Positions 54,441-63,161 are shown, numbered from the stretch's first letter. The stretch is DNA of 64,000 bases from an uncultured bacterium (GCA_903907905.1 CAIVPX010000052.1:120727-184726), one strand, 5' to 3'. The notes: a model not told the origin generated them from the sequence alone. Numbers and translations are program-made.

Positions 54441-56465
54441 CTACACGGCGTTGCCGGCGGCGTGCCCCTCTGCGGTAGCCGCCAGATACTCGCGCGGCGA
54501 CAGGCAGTCGCCCACGAGGTGCACGGCCACACCGGCCCGGCGCAAGGGCTCGGCCAGGCTGTTGTCGACCGCGCGCGGCGTCGAATAGGCCAGAAACACC
54601 ACGTCATCCACGAGGGTCACCCGGCCGTTGTACACGTTCACACACTCGATGCGCCCAGCCTCGAAGCCCTCCCCCAGGCGGATCTCCGAGAGCATCACCG
54701 TCTCGATGAAGCGCTCGGCAAAGCGCCGCTCGATCCCCTGGCGCAGCACCAGCGAGGTCAGGTCGGCAATCGAATTGCGCGGCGTCACCAGCACCACCCG
54801 ATCGAATAGCGCGCTCAAGTGTTCGGCGCTGGCGTAGGTGCCTTCGGTGTGATCCATGTCGTAAATGACGGCGGTGCCGCGCTGTCGCGACCGCAACGGC
54901 AGAAGGATCGCCATCGCCTCGCGCAGATCGGGCACCACGCCGTCTTCCGCGAGAGAGGCTGCCAGCCAGTGAGGGCGCACCATGGTAGACCCGCACGCAA
55001 GCACTACCGCGTCGGGCCGCAAGGACAGGACCGAATCGAGGTCGGCCTCGACGCCGAGCTCGAACCGCGCACCTGCCCGTAGGGCCGCCGCCATCTGGTA
55101 GTCGTAAATGCTGCTCACGGTCTCGCCGCCGGGCAGCAGGGTGCGCAGCCTCGCCTTGCCCCCGACTTCGCTCGAGCGCCCGAAGACCGTGACCTCATGG
55201 CCGCGCGCTGCGGCCACCCACGCCGCCTCAAGACCGGCGATGCCCGCGCCCACCACCACGACCCGACGCTTCGCCTGCGCGGGTGCCGGCCAGAAATCGG
55301 CCTCATCAGCTTGACCGATCCGCGGGTTGTTCACGCAGGCGATCGGCTTGTGATCGGTGATGATCGTGTCCCAGCAGGTATTGCAGGAGACGCAATAGCG
55401 GATGTCGTGGGTGCGGCCGCGCTCGGCCTTGATCATCCAGGCCGGATCAGCGACCAGTGGTCGGCCCAGCCCCACGAACTCGGCCTCGCCCCCGGCCACG
55501 ATGGCTTCGGCCTCGGCGGGGTCGGTAATGCGCCCGAGGGCAATCAGCGGCACACCGGGAATGGCCGCGCGCAAACGCGCCGTCAGTTCACGAAAGGGAA
55601 GCCTCGGACCGAAACGATCCGGCAGATGCATCTCCAGACTGCGCGCGTGGCTGCCCATCGCAAAGCAGACGTAATCAAACTCGCGATCGCGTGCGAGCAG
55701 CGCCGCCACCAAGGCCGCCTCATCCGGCCCGATGCTTCCCGGGATACCGTCATCGCCAGGAAGCTTCAGGCCGATGATGAAGTCCAATCCGCATTGGGAG
55801 CGTACCGACGCCACCAGTTCGCGCACAAACCGCAGGCGCCGATCCCAATCGCCGCCGTATTCGTCCGTGCGAATGTTCGACCACGGGGACATGAACTGAT
55901 GGATGAGGTGCCCATGTCCGCAGGACAACTCCAGACCGCTCCAGCCGCAGCGCTTGAGGCGCGCAGCCGACTTGCCCACACCATCGACGAAGCGGCGGAT
56001 CTCGTCGACGCTCAGCACTCGGCCCATGGTCCAGGACAGATCGCAGGGCAAGGCCGACGGCGCGACCGAATGCGGATGCCGCCCACTGTGATGCCGTGCA
56101 CGCCCGGGGTGGTGCAGTTGCGCAAGAATGCGGCAGTCGTGCGACTCGACCGCCTCGGCCCAGCGCTTGAGGCCATCGAGGTTGTCGTCATTGAAGGCAC
56201 GCGTCTTGTGCGCGGTGCGCTGAAAGTGCTCATCGGCCAGCCCGTGAGGCTCGGTGACGATCATGCCCGCCCCGCCTTTGGCGCGCGTTTCGTAGTAGCG
56301 AATCTGCATGTCGGTGACCATGCTGTCGCGGGCCATCATGGTGCTCATCGAGGCATGAACGATGCGGTTCTTAAGCCGCTTGCCCGCCAGTTCGAAGGGT
56401 TGCGACAGCGCCGGGACATCCGAGCGCACGAGCGGCCCGGCGGGAGAAGTCTGCGACACGACCAT
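54441..56465 (-). CDS. Old-yellow-enzyme-type FMN/[4Fe-4S]/FAD oxidoreductase (2,4-dienoyl-CoA reductase family)
   Basis: 674-residue multicofactor oxidoreductase. The N-terminal ~350 residues are a TIM barrel with FMN (RLKNRIVHASMSTMM, LAQLHHPGRARHH, GWSGLELSCGHGHLIHQFMSPWSN). A [4Fe-4S] site follows: Cys358, Cys361, Cys365 and Cys378 (CVSCNTCWD...ACVNN). The C-terminal half has an FAD/NAD(P) fold with VVVVGAGIAGLEAAW. The family includes FadH, trimethylamine dehydrogenase and N-methyl-amino-acid demethylases; HGHLIHQF in place of HGYLxxxF affects the barrel active site. ATG 56465 or GTG 56459 may be the start. It is the last gene of a four-gene leftward operon. Confidence 0.9.
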   Translation of the reverse strand: MVVSQTSPAGPLVRSDVPALSQPFELAGKRLKNRIVHASMSTMMARDSMVTDMQIRYYETRAKGGAGMIVTEPHGLADEHFQRTAHKTRAFNDDNLDGLKRWAEAVESHDCRILAQLHHPGRARHHSGRHPHSVAPSALPCDLSWTMGRVLSVDEIRRFVDGVGKSAARLKRCGWSGLELSCGHGHLIHQFMSPWSNIRTDEYGGDWDRRLRFVRELVASVRSQCGLDFIIGLKLPGDDGIPGSIGPDEAALVAALLARDREFDYVCFAMGSHARSLEMHLPDRFGPRLPFRELTARLRAAIPGVPLIALGRITDPAEAEAIVAGGEAEFVGLGRPLVADPAWMIKAERGRTHDIRYCVSCNTCWDTIITDHKPIACVNNPRIGQADEADFWPAPAQAKRRVVVVGAGIAGLEAAWVAAARGHEVTVFGRSSEVGGKARLRTLLPGGETVSSIYDYQMAAALRAGARFELGVEADLDSVLSLRPDAVVLACGSTMVRPHWLAASLAEDGVVPDLREAMAILLPLRSRQRGTAVIYDMDHTEGTYASAEHLSALFDRVVLVTPRNSIADLTSLVLRQGIERRFAERFIETVMLSEIRLGEGFEAGRIECVNVYNGRVTLVDDVVFLAYSTPRAVDNSLAEPLRRAGVAVHLVGDCLSPREYLAATAEGHAAGNAV

Positions 56466-56469
56466 CCTT

Positions 56470-57192
56470 TCAGATTTGCAGGAGCCGACCGAACCCCGGG
56501 ATCCGGTCATGGATGCCCGCGCTTCGCAGGCAATGCCAGAGCATGGCCTGATTACTCGAGATGACGGGCACACCCAGTGCGCGCTCCAGCGGCTCGATCG
56601 CCGCGAGCGCGCGAATGTTGGTGCAACTGAGAAAGCAGGCCCCGGCCTCGGCGCGATGAATCGCCCGGCCACGCTCCAGCCATTCATCGGGCGTTGCGTA
56701 GGGTGAGGACTCGCCGGCTGGCGGCGGATAGCCCCGCTCGGCCAGCACCTCGACGCCGTGCGCTTGAAAGAAGGCCACCTCGGCATCGTTGACCGATTGA
56801 GGATAGGGCGACAGCAGGGTGACTCGTCGAGCCTGGAGCGCTGACAGTGCCGCGATCAGCGCCTGGGAGGTAGCGGTGGCCGCAATGCCCGTTTGACGCG
56901 CGATCCGGTCGACCACCTGATCGCCCACGGCCGGGTCAACGGTAGAGGCCGCCGTGCAGTGAAACACGATGAGCCCGACCGATGCCGAGGCTAGCAAGGC
57001 CGCCGCCTGCTCGACCTGTCCCAGCATGGCCCGCAACTGCGCGTCCGACGTGCCCTCGAGCATCAGACGTGTGGTGTGCAGCGCCACACCCGGGGGCAGC
57101 ATGGCCTGCACATCAGGCTCGGCGACGGTGTTCTTCGAGGCGAGGATCATGCCCAGGCGCAGGCGCTCGCCGTACTGCGGAAGACGACTCAT
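56470..57192 (-). CDS. Maleate isomerase/AMDase-fold protein with both catalytic cysteines
   Basis: 240-residue Asp/Glu racemase superfamily protein. Both active-site cysteines of maleate isomerase-type enzymes are present: Cys79 (VFHCTAAS) and Cys190 (LSCTNIRAL). Other features are LGMILASKNTVAEPDVQAMLP and VPVISSNQAMLWHCLRSAGI. It could therefore isomerise maleate-like acids or racemise a substituted malonate or amino acid. It lies between the Bug gene (8 nt upstream) and the flavoprotein gene (4 nt downstream). ATG 57192 used; a longer reading overlaps the Bug gene. Confidence 0.85.
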   Translation of the reverse strand: MSRLPQYGERLRLGMILASKNTVAEPDVQAMLPPGVALHTTRLMLEGTSDAQLRAMLGQVEQAAALLASASVGLIVFHCTAASTVDPAVGDQVVDRIARQTGIAATATSQALIAALSALQARRVTLLSPYPQSVNDAEVAFFQAHGVEVLAERGYPPPAGESSPYATPDEWLERGRAIHRAEAGACFLSCTNIRALAAIEPLERALGVPVISSNQAMLWHCLRSAGIHDRIPGFGRLLQI

Positions 57193-57200
57193 CGCGCGCT

Positions 57201-58217
57201 CTACTCCACCACGATCTTCTCGGCCTTGATGATCTCTGACCACACCGCCATCTCGCGGCTGAAGAAATCACGGAACGCGGTCTGTGGTCCGCCCGCCCGC
57301 TCGGCACCGAGCGACTCGAGCCGCCCCGATACGGCAGGCGTCAGCAGCACCCGGTTGATCATCTGGCTGAGCACGGCGACGACCTCGGGCGAGAGATTGC
57401 CCGGCCCCATCACCCCCCACCACGCGCCCGTGACCAGATCAGGGGCGCCTTGCTCGATCAGCGTGGGCACGTCTGGCAATTGTTTGGAGCGCGTCGCGTT
57501 GGAAATACCCAGCACGCGCACCTGCCCTGAGGTGATGAAGGGCATGGCCTGCAACTGGTTGTTGAAAAACAGATGGATCTGACCGGACACCAGATCGGGG
57601 TAAACCGCAGCGCCGCCGCGATAGGGCACGTGAACGGCCGTGATGCCCGTCTTGCGCTTGAAGAGTTCGGAGGTCAGGTGCTCGGACGTGCCCGCACCAC
57701 CCGAGCCGAAGTTGATCGAACCCGGCTTGGCGCGCGCAGCGGCAACCGCGTCACCCGCCGTCTTGAAGGGCGAATTGGGACCGGTAAGCAGCACCATCGG
57801 CACCCGTCCCACCAGCGTGACCGGAGTCAACTCGCGCACGGGATCATAGGGCATGGATTTGTAGAGACTGACGTTGACCGCGTTGGCATTGGAGGCCATC
57901 AGCAGCGTGTGCCCGTCGGGCTCGGACTTGGCCACGAAGGCCGAGCCGACATTGCTCGCCGCTCCGGTCTTGTTTTCCACGACCACGGTGTGACCGAACT
58001 CCTTGGTGATGCCCTCGGCAAGTGAGCGCGCCACGATGTCAACGCCGCCGCCCGACGCATAAGGCACGATGATCTTGATCGGCCGCGAGGGGAAGCCCTG
58101 GGCCGCCAGCAGCCCGCTCCAGCCCGATGCCAGCAGCCCAAGGCCCAGCGCCAGGCTGGCGCGCCGGAGCCGCCCGGCCGACGCCCGTCCGGCGAACGCA
58201 ATCTGAAGGTGTTTCAT
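57201..58217 (-). CDS. Bug/TctC-family periplasmic solute receptor
   Basis: 338-residue secreted receptor with an N-terminal leader rich in Arg then hydrophobic (about 1-39, ending GLLAAQG). Motifs: FPSRPIKIIVPYASGGGVD, VVVENKTGAASNVGSAFV, PDGHTLLMASNAN, VPYRGGAAVYPDLVSGQIHLFF (VPYKG becomes VPYRG) and EKIVVE at the end. It sits between two AMDase-fold genes in one operon, 9 nt and 69 nt from them. The operon is divergent from a TauD-like dioxygenase gene. Confidence 0.92.
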   Translation of the reverse strand: MKHLQIAFAGRASAGRLRRASLALGLGLLASGWSGLLAAQGFPSRPIKIIVPYASGGGVDIVARSLAEGITKEFGHTVVVENKTGAASNVGSAFVAKSEPDGHTLLMASNANAVNVSLYKSMPYDPVRELTPVTLVGRVPMVLLTGPNSPFKTAGDAVAAARAKPGSINFGSGGAGTSEHLTSELFKRKTGITAVHVPYRGGAAVYPDLVSGQIHLFFNNQLQAMPFITSGQVRVLGISNATRSKQLPDVPTLIEQGAPDLVTGAWWGVMGPGNLSPEVVAVLSQMINRVLLTPAVSGRLESLGAERAGGPQTAFRDFFSREMAVWSEIIKAEKIVVE

Positions 58218-58286
58218 GGCTAGTCTCCTCCGATGAATGGGGCCGCACGGACGGCGGCTTGATCCGCTTGGGTGTCTGCCCGCTTG

Positions 58287-59015
58287 TCAGGGCAGATCAA
58301 AGAGACGACCGTAGCCTCTGACGGCGGCGGGCGCAACACCTGCCAGGCGCAAACTGTTCCACATCATCGCGCTAGCGCTCGAAATGACCGGCTTGCCCAG
58401 GTCGTGCTCGACGGCTGCGATGGTCTCCACGGTGGGCATGCCGATGCCACTCAGAAAGACCGCCTCGGCATCAGCGTGATCGACGCCCCGGGCCAGCGCA
58501 TGCACCCGGTGCGGCGGCTCTTCGAAGATGCTGCGCACGTCGCGCAGCCAGTCAAAGCGCACCACCTCAAAGCCATGCGCCTCCAGGTTGGCCTTGCCCT
58601 TGAGCGTGAGGGCTTCGTTGTAGGGGGTGCCCAGCGCAACGCGACGCACACCCAGTGCGCGCAGCGCCAGAACCACGCTGGCAAAGGCGGAGGTGAACCT
58701 CGGCCCGCCCAAGGCCTCGAGCCGGGTGGTCATGTCGGCCTCACCCTCCGGTCCGAGGTAGTAGCTGGTGGCGGTATGGGCCATCGCGATCACTCGGGGC
58801 TTCACCTGCGAAAGCAGCGTGAAAGAGCTTTCAAGATTGGCGATCTGGGTGGCGATCCGCCCATCGAGTCCGTCGAGCGTGCCCGTAGCGCCGTGCCCCA
58901 CCATGCGCTCGAAATGCACCGACACGCCCTCGGGCGCCATGGCGACCATTTCGTCTTCTGCGGTCGGCGTACCCGCCGGCACCAGAAATCCCAGCCGCGC
59001 TCTCCATCCCTTCAT
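58287..59015 (-). CDS. AMDase/maleate isomerase-fold protein lacking both catalytic cysteines
   Basis: 242-residue relative of the 56470-57192 protein. It contains no cysteine at all. The first catalytic position aligns with His80 (IAMAHTATS) and the second with Gly190 (FLSGIGMPT). RARLGFLVPAGTPTAEDEMVAMAP and KPVISSASAMMWNSLRLAGV confirm the family. ATG 59015 has AGGAGA 7 nt upstream and starts the four-gene leftward operon. A role other than Cys-based isomerisation is expected. Confidence 0.82.
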   Translation of the reverse strand: MKGWRARLGFLVPAGTPTAEDEMVAMAPEGVSVHFERMVGHGATGTLDGLDGRIATQIANLESSFTLLSQVKPRVIAMAHTATSYYLGPEGEADMTTRLEALGGPRFTSAFASVVLALRALGVRRVALGTPYNEALTLKGKANLEAHGFEVVRFDWLRDVRSIFEEPPHRVHALARGVDHADAEAVFLSGIGMPTVETIAAVEHDLGKPVISSASAMMWNSLRLAGVAPAAVRGYGRLFDLP

Positions 59016-59202
59016 GTGCGTGTCTCCTGTTTTGATGGCCTGAAGCGCTTCACGCTTGCCACCCGCATCGTAATCGGGGGTGAGGGGGGAGGGCAATCGA
59101 CGATTCGAAACGTTCGTCCAGCCAGGACCGCCCCCCGCTTTGCACGCCCCCCACCCTCCTGAGACAATGGTGAGTCAAGCGATGTCTTTTCCGGAGCCGC
59201 GC
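59016..59202. promoter_or_regulatory. Divergent promoter region
   Basis: 187 nt between the leftward isomerase-Bug-isomerase-flavoprotein operon and the rightward dioxygenase-oxidase operon. Shared control is likely. No regulator gene is local and no sure operator was recognised. Confidence 0.35.
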
Positions 59203-60105
59203 ATGAACATCATCCCGACCCAGCATTCCCTTGGCGCCAGCGTCGAGGGCTTGGACCTTTCGAAACCGCTGTCCGACGCCGACTATCAGCAAATCGTCGA
59301 GGCGCTGGGCCGTCGTGGCGTGCTGCGGTTTCCGAACCAGACGCTCACCGCGCAGCAACAGTTCGACTTCAGCGCGCGCTTTGGCACCCTCGAGGAAAAC
59401 GTGGCGGGCATGTTCCAGGAGCCGGGGCTGCCGCAGGTGATGATCCTTTCAAACATCGTGCGCGACGGCAAACCCATCGGCATCAACGACGCCGGCCAGA
59501 GCTGGCACACCGACATGTCTTACAGTGCAACGGTGGCCTACAGCAACGTGCTCTATGCCCTAGAGGTACCGCATCGCGATGGCAAGCCACTGGGCTCCAC
59601 CCAGTTCGGCGACATGGTGGCCGCCTACGAAACCCTGCCGGATGACATCAAGCGGCGCATCGTCGGGCGTACCGCCACGCATGACTTCGCCAAGTTCTGG
59701 GACATGATGCGCCGCGACCGCAACAGCCCCCGCCCGCCGCTCACCGATACCCAGCGCAAGACCAAGCCGCCGGTCTCGCACCCGCTGGTGCTCGAGCACC
59801 CGATCACCAGGCAGAAATCGCTCTACGCCAACCCGGGCTACGCCATGTGGATTGATGACATGGACCCCGCCGAAAGCGACGAGCTGCTCGATTTCCTTTT
59901 CAAGCACCAGCTGCAGGAACGCTTCATCTACACCTTCCAGTGGACCCGAGGCGACGTGCTGATGTGGGACAACCTGCGCACCATCCATCAGGCGCTGGCC
60001 GATTACCGGCCCGATGAGCACCGCCTGATCAAGCGCTGCCAGGTCATGGCCGACCGCATCCTGCGCAAGGGCAGCACGGCCGAGCATGCCGTGCTCGCCG
60101 CCTGA
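59203..60105 (+). CDS. TauD/TfdA-family Fe(II)/2-oxoglutarate-dependent dioxygenase
   Basis: 300-residue dioxygenase with the iron triad His102, Asp104 (SWHTDMSYS) and His262 (RTIHQALADY) and an Arg at 274 or 278 for 2-oxoglutarate. It resembles the copy at 32534-33451 in the same order of motifs (DGKPLG, PPLTDTQRKTKPPVSHPLVLEHP). ATG 59203 with GGAG 8 nt upstream used. The FMN 2-hydroxyacid oxidase gene starts 33 nt downstream, suggesting that hydroxylation next to a carboxyl group is followed by oxidation to a 2-keto acid (inference). Confidence 0.9.
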   Translation: MNIIPTQHSLGASVEGLDLSKPLSDADYQQIVEALGRRGVLRFPNQTLTAQQQFDFSARFGTLEENVAGMFQEPGLPQVMILSNIVRDGKPIGINDAGQSWHTDMSYSATVAYSNVLYALEVPHRDGKPLGSTQFGDMVAAYETLPDDIKRRIVGRTATHDFAKFWDMMRRDRNSPRPPLTDTQRKTKPPVSHPLVLEHPITRQKSLYANPGYAMWIDDMDPAESDELLDFLFKHQLQERFIYTFQWTRGDVLMWDNLRTIHQALADYRPDEHRLIKRCQVMADRILRKGSTAEHAVLAA

Positions 60106-60138
60106 CCGCGCCCCGCCGCACCGTAACGGTTCCCGTCC

Positions 60139-61296
60139 ATGCGCGCCTGGTCCATCGAGGATCTGCGGCAACTGGCCCGCCGCAAGATTCCGCGCGCGGT
60201 CTTCGACACCTTTGACGGCGGCGCCGAAGACGAGTCCACCCTGCGCGCCAATCGCGCTGCGTTTTCCCGCTGGCAGCTCATGCCCCGCGTCCTGGTCGAT
60301 GTCGAACGGGTTGACACCACCACCCACCTCCTGGGCGCGCCCTCGGCCCTGCCTTTTGCCATCGCACCCACCGGCGCGGTGGGCTTCGGCCGCCATGGCG
60401 GCGATGTAATGATCGCGCGTGCCGCGGCGCACTACGGCATCCCCTACTCGCTCTCCACCTCGGCCACCGCCTCCATCGAGCAGATCGCCGAGGCGGCACC
60501 CGGTCGGCTCTGGTTCCAGGCCTACATCATCAAGGACCGCAGCAAGACCTTCGACCTGATCGAGCGTGCGCGCCAGGCAGGCTACGAAGGCGTGATGATC
60601 ACCGTCGACCTGCCGGTCGGCGGCAAGCGCGAGCGCGACTTTCACAACGACATGTCGATCCCGTTTCGCTACACCCCGCGAAATCTCATCGACTTCGCCT
60701 CACGGCCGGCGTGGGCACTCGACATGCTCATGAAGGGCATGCCGGTGATGGAAAACCTGCGCGGGCTCTCGCGCGGCCCCACCACCGCACGCGGCCTGGT
60801 GTCGGTAGCCGGCCGCAACTACGACCCCTCCTTCAACTGGGACGGGCTAAAGAGCGTGCGGGATGCCTGGCCGGGCAAGCTCATCGTCAAGGGCATCGTT
60901 CGCCCCGATGATGCGCTGCGCGCCCTGCAGGTGGGCGTCGATGCGATTGTGGTGTCCAACCATGGCGGCCGCCAGCTCGATGGCGGGATTGCCACGCTCG
61001 ATGCCCTGCCCGGCGTGCTGCGCGCCGTTGGAAATCGCACCAACGTGCTGGTCGACGGCGGCGTGCGCCGCGGGGGGGACATCATCAAGGCGCTGGCACT
61101 GGGCGCAAAGGGCGTGCTGATTGGTCGCGCCACGCTCTATGGCGCCTGTGCGGCAGGCCAGGACGGCGCCCTGCGCGCGCTTGAAATCCTGAAGGACGAG
61201 CTCGAGCGATCGATGCGGCTTTGTGGCGCACGCTCCATCGCTGAAATTACCCCGGATCTGCTGAGCCCCGCGCCGGGTGCGCCACCCACCGCCTGA
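60139..61296 (+). CDS. FMN-dependent alpha-hydroxy-acid oxidase/dehydrogenase (LldD/glycolate oxidase family)
   Basis: 385-residue flavoprotein oxidising L-2-hydroxyacids to 2-keto acids. FMN and active-site parts are present: AIAPTGAVGFGRHGGD, FQAYIIKDRSK (Tyr129), Lys251 (LIVKGIV), catalytic His275 and Arg278 (SNHGGRQLDGG), LVDGGVRRGGDIIKALALGAKGVLIGR. The tyrosine corresponding to Tyr24 of glycolate oxidase is Thr24 here (VFDTFDGGAEDE), which should change substrate choice. No leader peptide. It follows the dioxygenase gene by 33 nt and ends exactly where the convergent TRAP permease gene ends. Confidence 0.9.
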   Translation: MRAWSIEDLRQLARRKIPRAVFDTFDGGAEDESTLRANRAAFSRWQLMPRVLVDVERVDTTTHLLGAPSALPFAIAPTGAVGFGRHGGDVMIARAAAHYGIPYSLSTSATASIEQIAEAAPGRLWFQAYIIKDRSKTFDLIERARQAGYEGVMITVDLPVGGKRERDFHNDMSIPFRYTPRNLIDFASRPAWALDMLMKGMPVMENLRGLSRGPTTARGLVSVAGRNYDPSFNWDGLKSVRDAWPGKLIVKGIVRPDDALRALQVGVDAIVVSNHGGRQLDGGIATLDALPGVLRAVGNRTNVLVDGGVRRGGDIIKALALGAKGVLIGRATLYGACAAGQDGALRALEILKDELERSMRLCGARSIAEITPDLLSPAPGAPPTA

Positions 61297-62598
61297 TCAC
61301 ATCCTGTCCGGCAGCCAGGTGACGATCTCTGGAAACGCCATCAGGAGTAGCGTGAACAGGATCATGATCACCGCGTAGGGCAAGGCGCCCACAATGACAT
61401 CGATCAGCCCGCCGCGATCGGGTCGGATGCCCTGCACTACAAACAGATTCATCCCGACGGGCGGTGTGATCAGGCCGAGTTCGCACATGATCACGATGAA
61501 GATGCCGAACCAGACCGGATCGACCCCCAATGCGCTCACCACGGGAAAGGTGAGTGGAATGGTCGCCACCATCATGGACAGGGTGTCCATAAACATGCCG
61601 AGCAAGAGATAGAACACGATAAGGGCAAATAGCATCTGGGTCTTGGAGAGCCCGAAACTGGTGACCCACCGCGTCATCTGCTCGCCCAGACCGGTAATTG
61701 ACAGCGCCAGGTTCAACACGAAGGCGGCCACGACGATCAGGAGGATCATGCCCGTCGTGCGGGCACTGGACACGAAACACTGGGTCAGCAACCGGACCGA
61801 GAGCTTTCCGTCCAGCACGATGAAGAGGAGCGCCACCACCATGCCCAGCGCCGCCGATTCCACCGTGGTGGCAATGCCCAGGTAAAGACTGCCGATCACG
61901 GTGATGAAGATCAGCAAGGGTTGCCACAGCCCTCGCAACAGGCGCAGCCGCTCAGCCCAGGGCACTGGCGGATGCTCGACCCGGGTGCCGGTGGCCAGGG
62001 TGTAAATCAGAATCCAGAGCATGAAGCACAGCGACAGCAGGATCCCGGGGATGAACCCCGCGAGGAACAGCTTGATCACCGAGGTATTGGTCATCGACCC
62101 ATAAATGATCATGTTCACCGAGGGCGGGATCAGGATGCCCAGGGTGCCGCCGGCCGCCAGACTGCCGAGCGCCTGACGCATCGGGTAGCCGTGACGCTGC
62201 AAGGAGGGCAACGCAACCGTTCCGATGGTGGCGGCGGTGGCCACTGACGATCCCGAGGTGGCGGCAAACAGTGCGCAGCAGCCGATGTTGGTATGCAGCA
62301 AGCCACCGGGCACCCGCCCAAACATCGCCGCAAACGCCTGATACATCCGGTCGGCCATGCCGCTGCGAAGCAGAAATTCGCCCAGCAGGACAAAGAGCGG
62401 AATCGCGCACAGCGCGTTCTCGTTCATCGTGCCCCAGGCGATGGAGGCCGACGAAATGATGAAGCCCTCGCCAAACGCCAACATGCCGCCCCCGACCGCC
62501 AGCAGCATCATCACCGAGGCGATGGGCAGGCCCAGCAGCATGAGCCCCACCATCAGCACAAAGCCGAGGACGCCGATAGCCTCCATGGAGAGGCTCAC
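61297..62598 (-). CDS. TRAP transporter large permease (DctM family)
   Basis: 433-residue inner-membrane transporter with about twelve helices, driven by an ion gradient. Features: GVLGFVLMVGLMLLGLPIASVMMLLAVGGG, AIPLFVLLGEFLLRSGMADRMYQAF, GATSGSSVATAATIGTVALPSLQRHGYP (read with FAATSGSSVATAAT) and ELGLITPPVGMNLFVVQGI. GTG 62598 overlaps the small permease stop by 4 nt (GTGA); an ATG at 62586 is also possible. It forms with 62595-63161 and 63175-64000 a full TRAP system. Confidence 0.95.
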   Translation of the reverse strand: MSLSMEAIGVLGFVLMVGLMLLGLPIASVMMLLAVGGGMLAFGEGFIISSASIAWGTMNENALCAIPLFVLLGEFLLRSGMADRMYQAFAAMFGRVPGGLLHTNIGCCALFAATSGSSVATAATIGTVALPSLQRHGYPMRQALGSLAAGGTLGILIPPSVNMIIYGSMTNTSVIKLFLAGFIPGILLSLCFMLWILIYTLATGTRVEHPPVPWAERLRLLRGLWQPLLIFITVIGSLYLGIATTVESAALGMVVALLFIVLDGKLSVRLLTQCFVSSARTTGMILLIVVAAFVLNLALSITGLGEQMTRWVTSFGLSKTQMLFALIVFYLLLGMFMDTLSMMVATIPLTFPVVSALGVDPVWFGIFIVIMCELGLITPPVGMNLFVVQGIRPDRGGLIDVIVGALPYAVIMILFTLLLMAFPEIVTWLPDRM

Positions 62599-63161
62599 GA
62601 GGCGGATCTCCGCTTCTCGAGATCGGCGATTTCTTCGGCAAGCTCTTCGCCACTCGACTTGGGCCCGTCAGCGCGGTCGATGACGCCGCTGCGGCCGGTC
62701 ACCAGCAAGATCAGAACGCGCGAAGCAAACACGGTCGACACCAGCGCAAACAGTGCCAACGCACCAATCCAGACGGCCTGCGGATACTTGAGCGGCGTGG
62801 CCCACGGTGTCTGCGCCGTACTCTGCATGGCGAGGGTGTCACCGAGACTGGTCCAGGCCATGGCCAGCAGCGCCCAGGCGCACAGCATCAGGCTGAGGAC
62901 CGACACGAGGTTGAGCGCCACCCGCGCAGCAAAGGGAAAGCGCTCATGCACCAGATCGATCCGGACATGCGAGCGACCAATCAGTGCAACGGTGAAGGCG
63001 AGCCCCGCCCCCACCGCCAGCACATAACCGCCGAGTTCGTCCACCCCTTGCAAGGAGTGATCGAAAAACTTGCGCAGGACGGTCTCGACCGCCACGGCCA
63101 GCCCCAGCCCGGTGAAGCCCAGGCCGAAAAGCCAGGCCGCGATCGTCTCGATCCGTTTCAT
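62595..63161 (-). CDS. TRAP transporter small permease (DctQ family)
   Basis: 188-residue membrane protein with four hydrophobic segments: AAWLFGLGFTGLGLAVAVETV, YVLAVGAGLAFTVALIGRSHVRIDLV, VLSLMLCAWALLAMAWTSLGD and VWIGALALFALVSTVFASRVLILL. The C-terminus is charged (EELAEEIADLEKRR). ATG 63161 used; its stop overlaps the large permease start. It starts 13 nt after the receptor gene stop. Confidence 0.93.
   Translation of the reverse strand: MKRIETIAAWLFGLGFTGLGLAVAVETVLRKFFDHSLQGVDELGGYVLAVGAGLAFTVALIGRSHVRIDLVHERFPFAARVALNLVSVLSLMLCAWALLAMAWTSLGDTLAMQSTAQTPWATPLKYPQAVWIGALALFALVSTVFASRVLILLVTGRSGVIDRADGPKSSGEELAEEIADLEKRRSAS

Noticed and set aside
53471..54607. Gly/Arg-rich 378-residue frame antisense to the Pro/Ala-rich protein
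   Set aside because: Its composition is merely the complement of GCG/CCG-rich codons of the linker; no other support.
55197..56564. 455-residue open frame antisense to the flavoprotein gene
   Set aside because: Composition is Arg/Ala/His-rich without motifs, and the opposite strand has clear FMN, Fe-S and FAD motifs.
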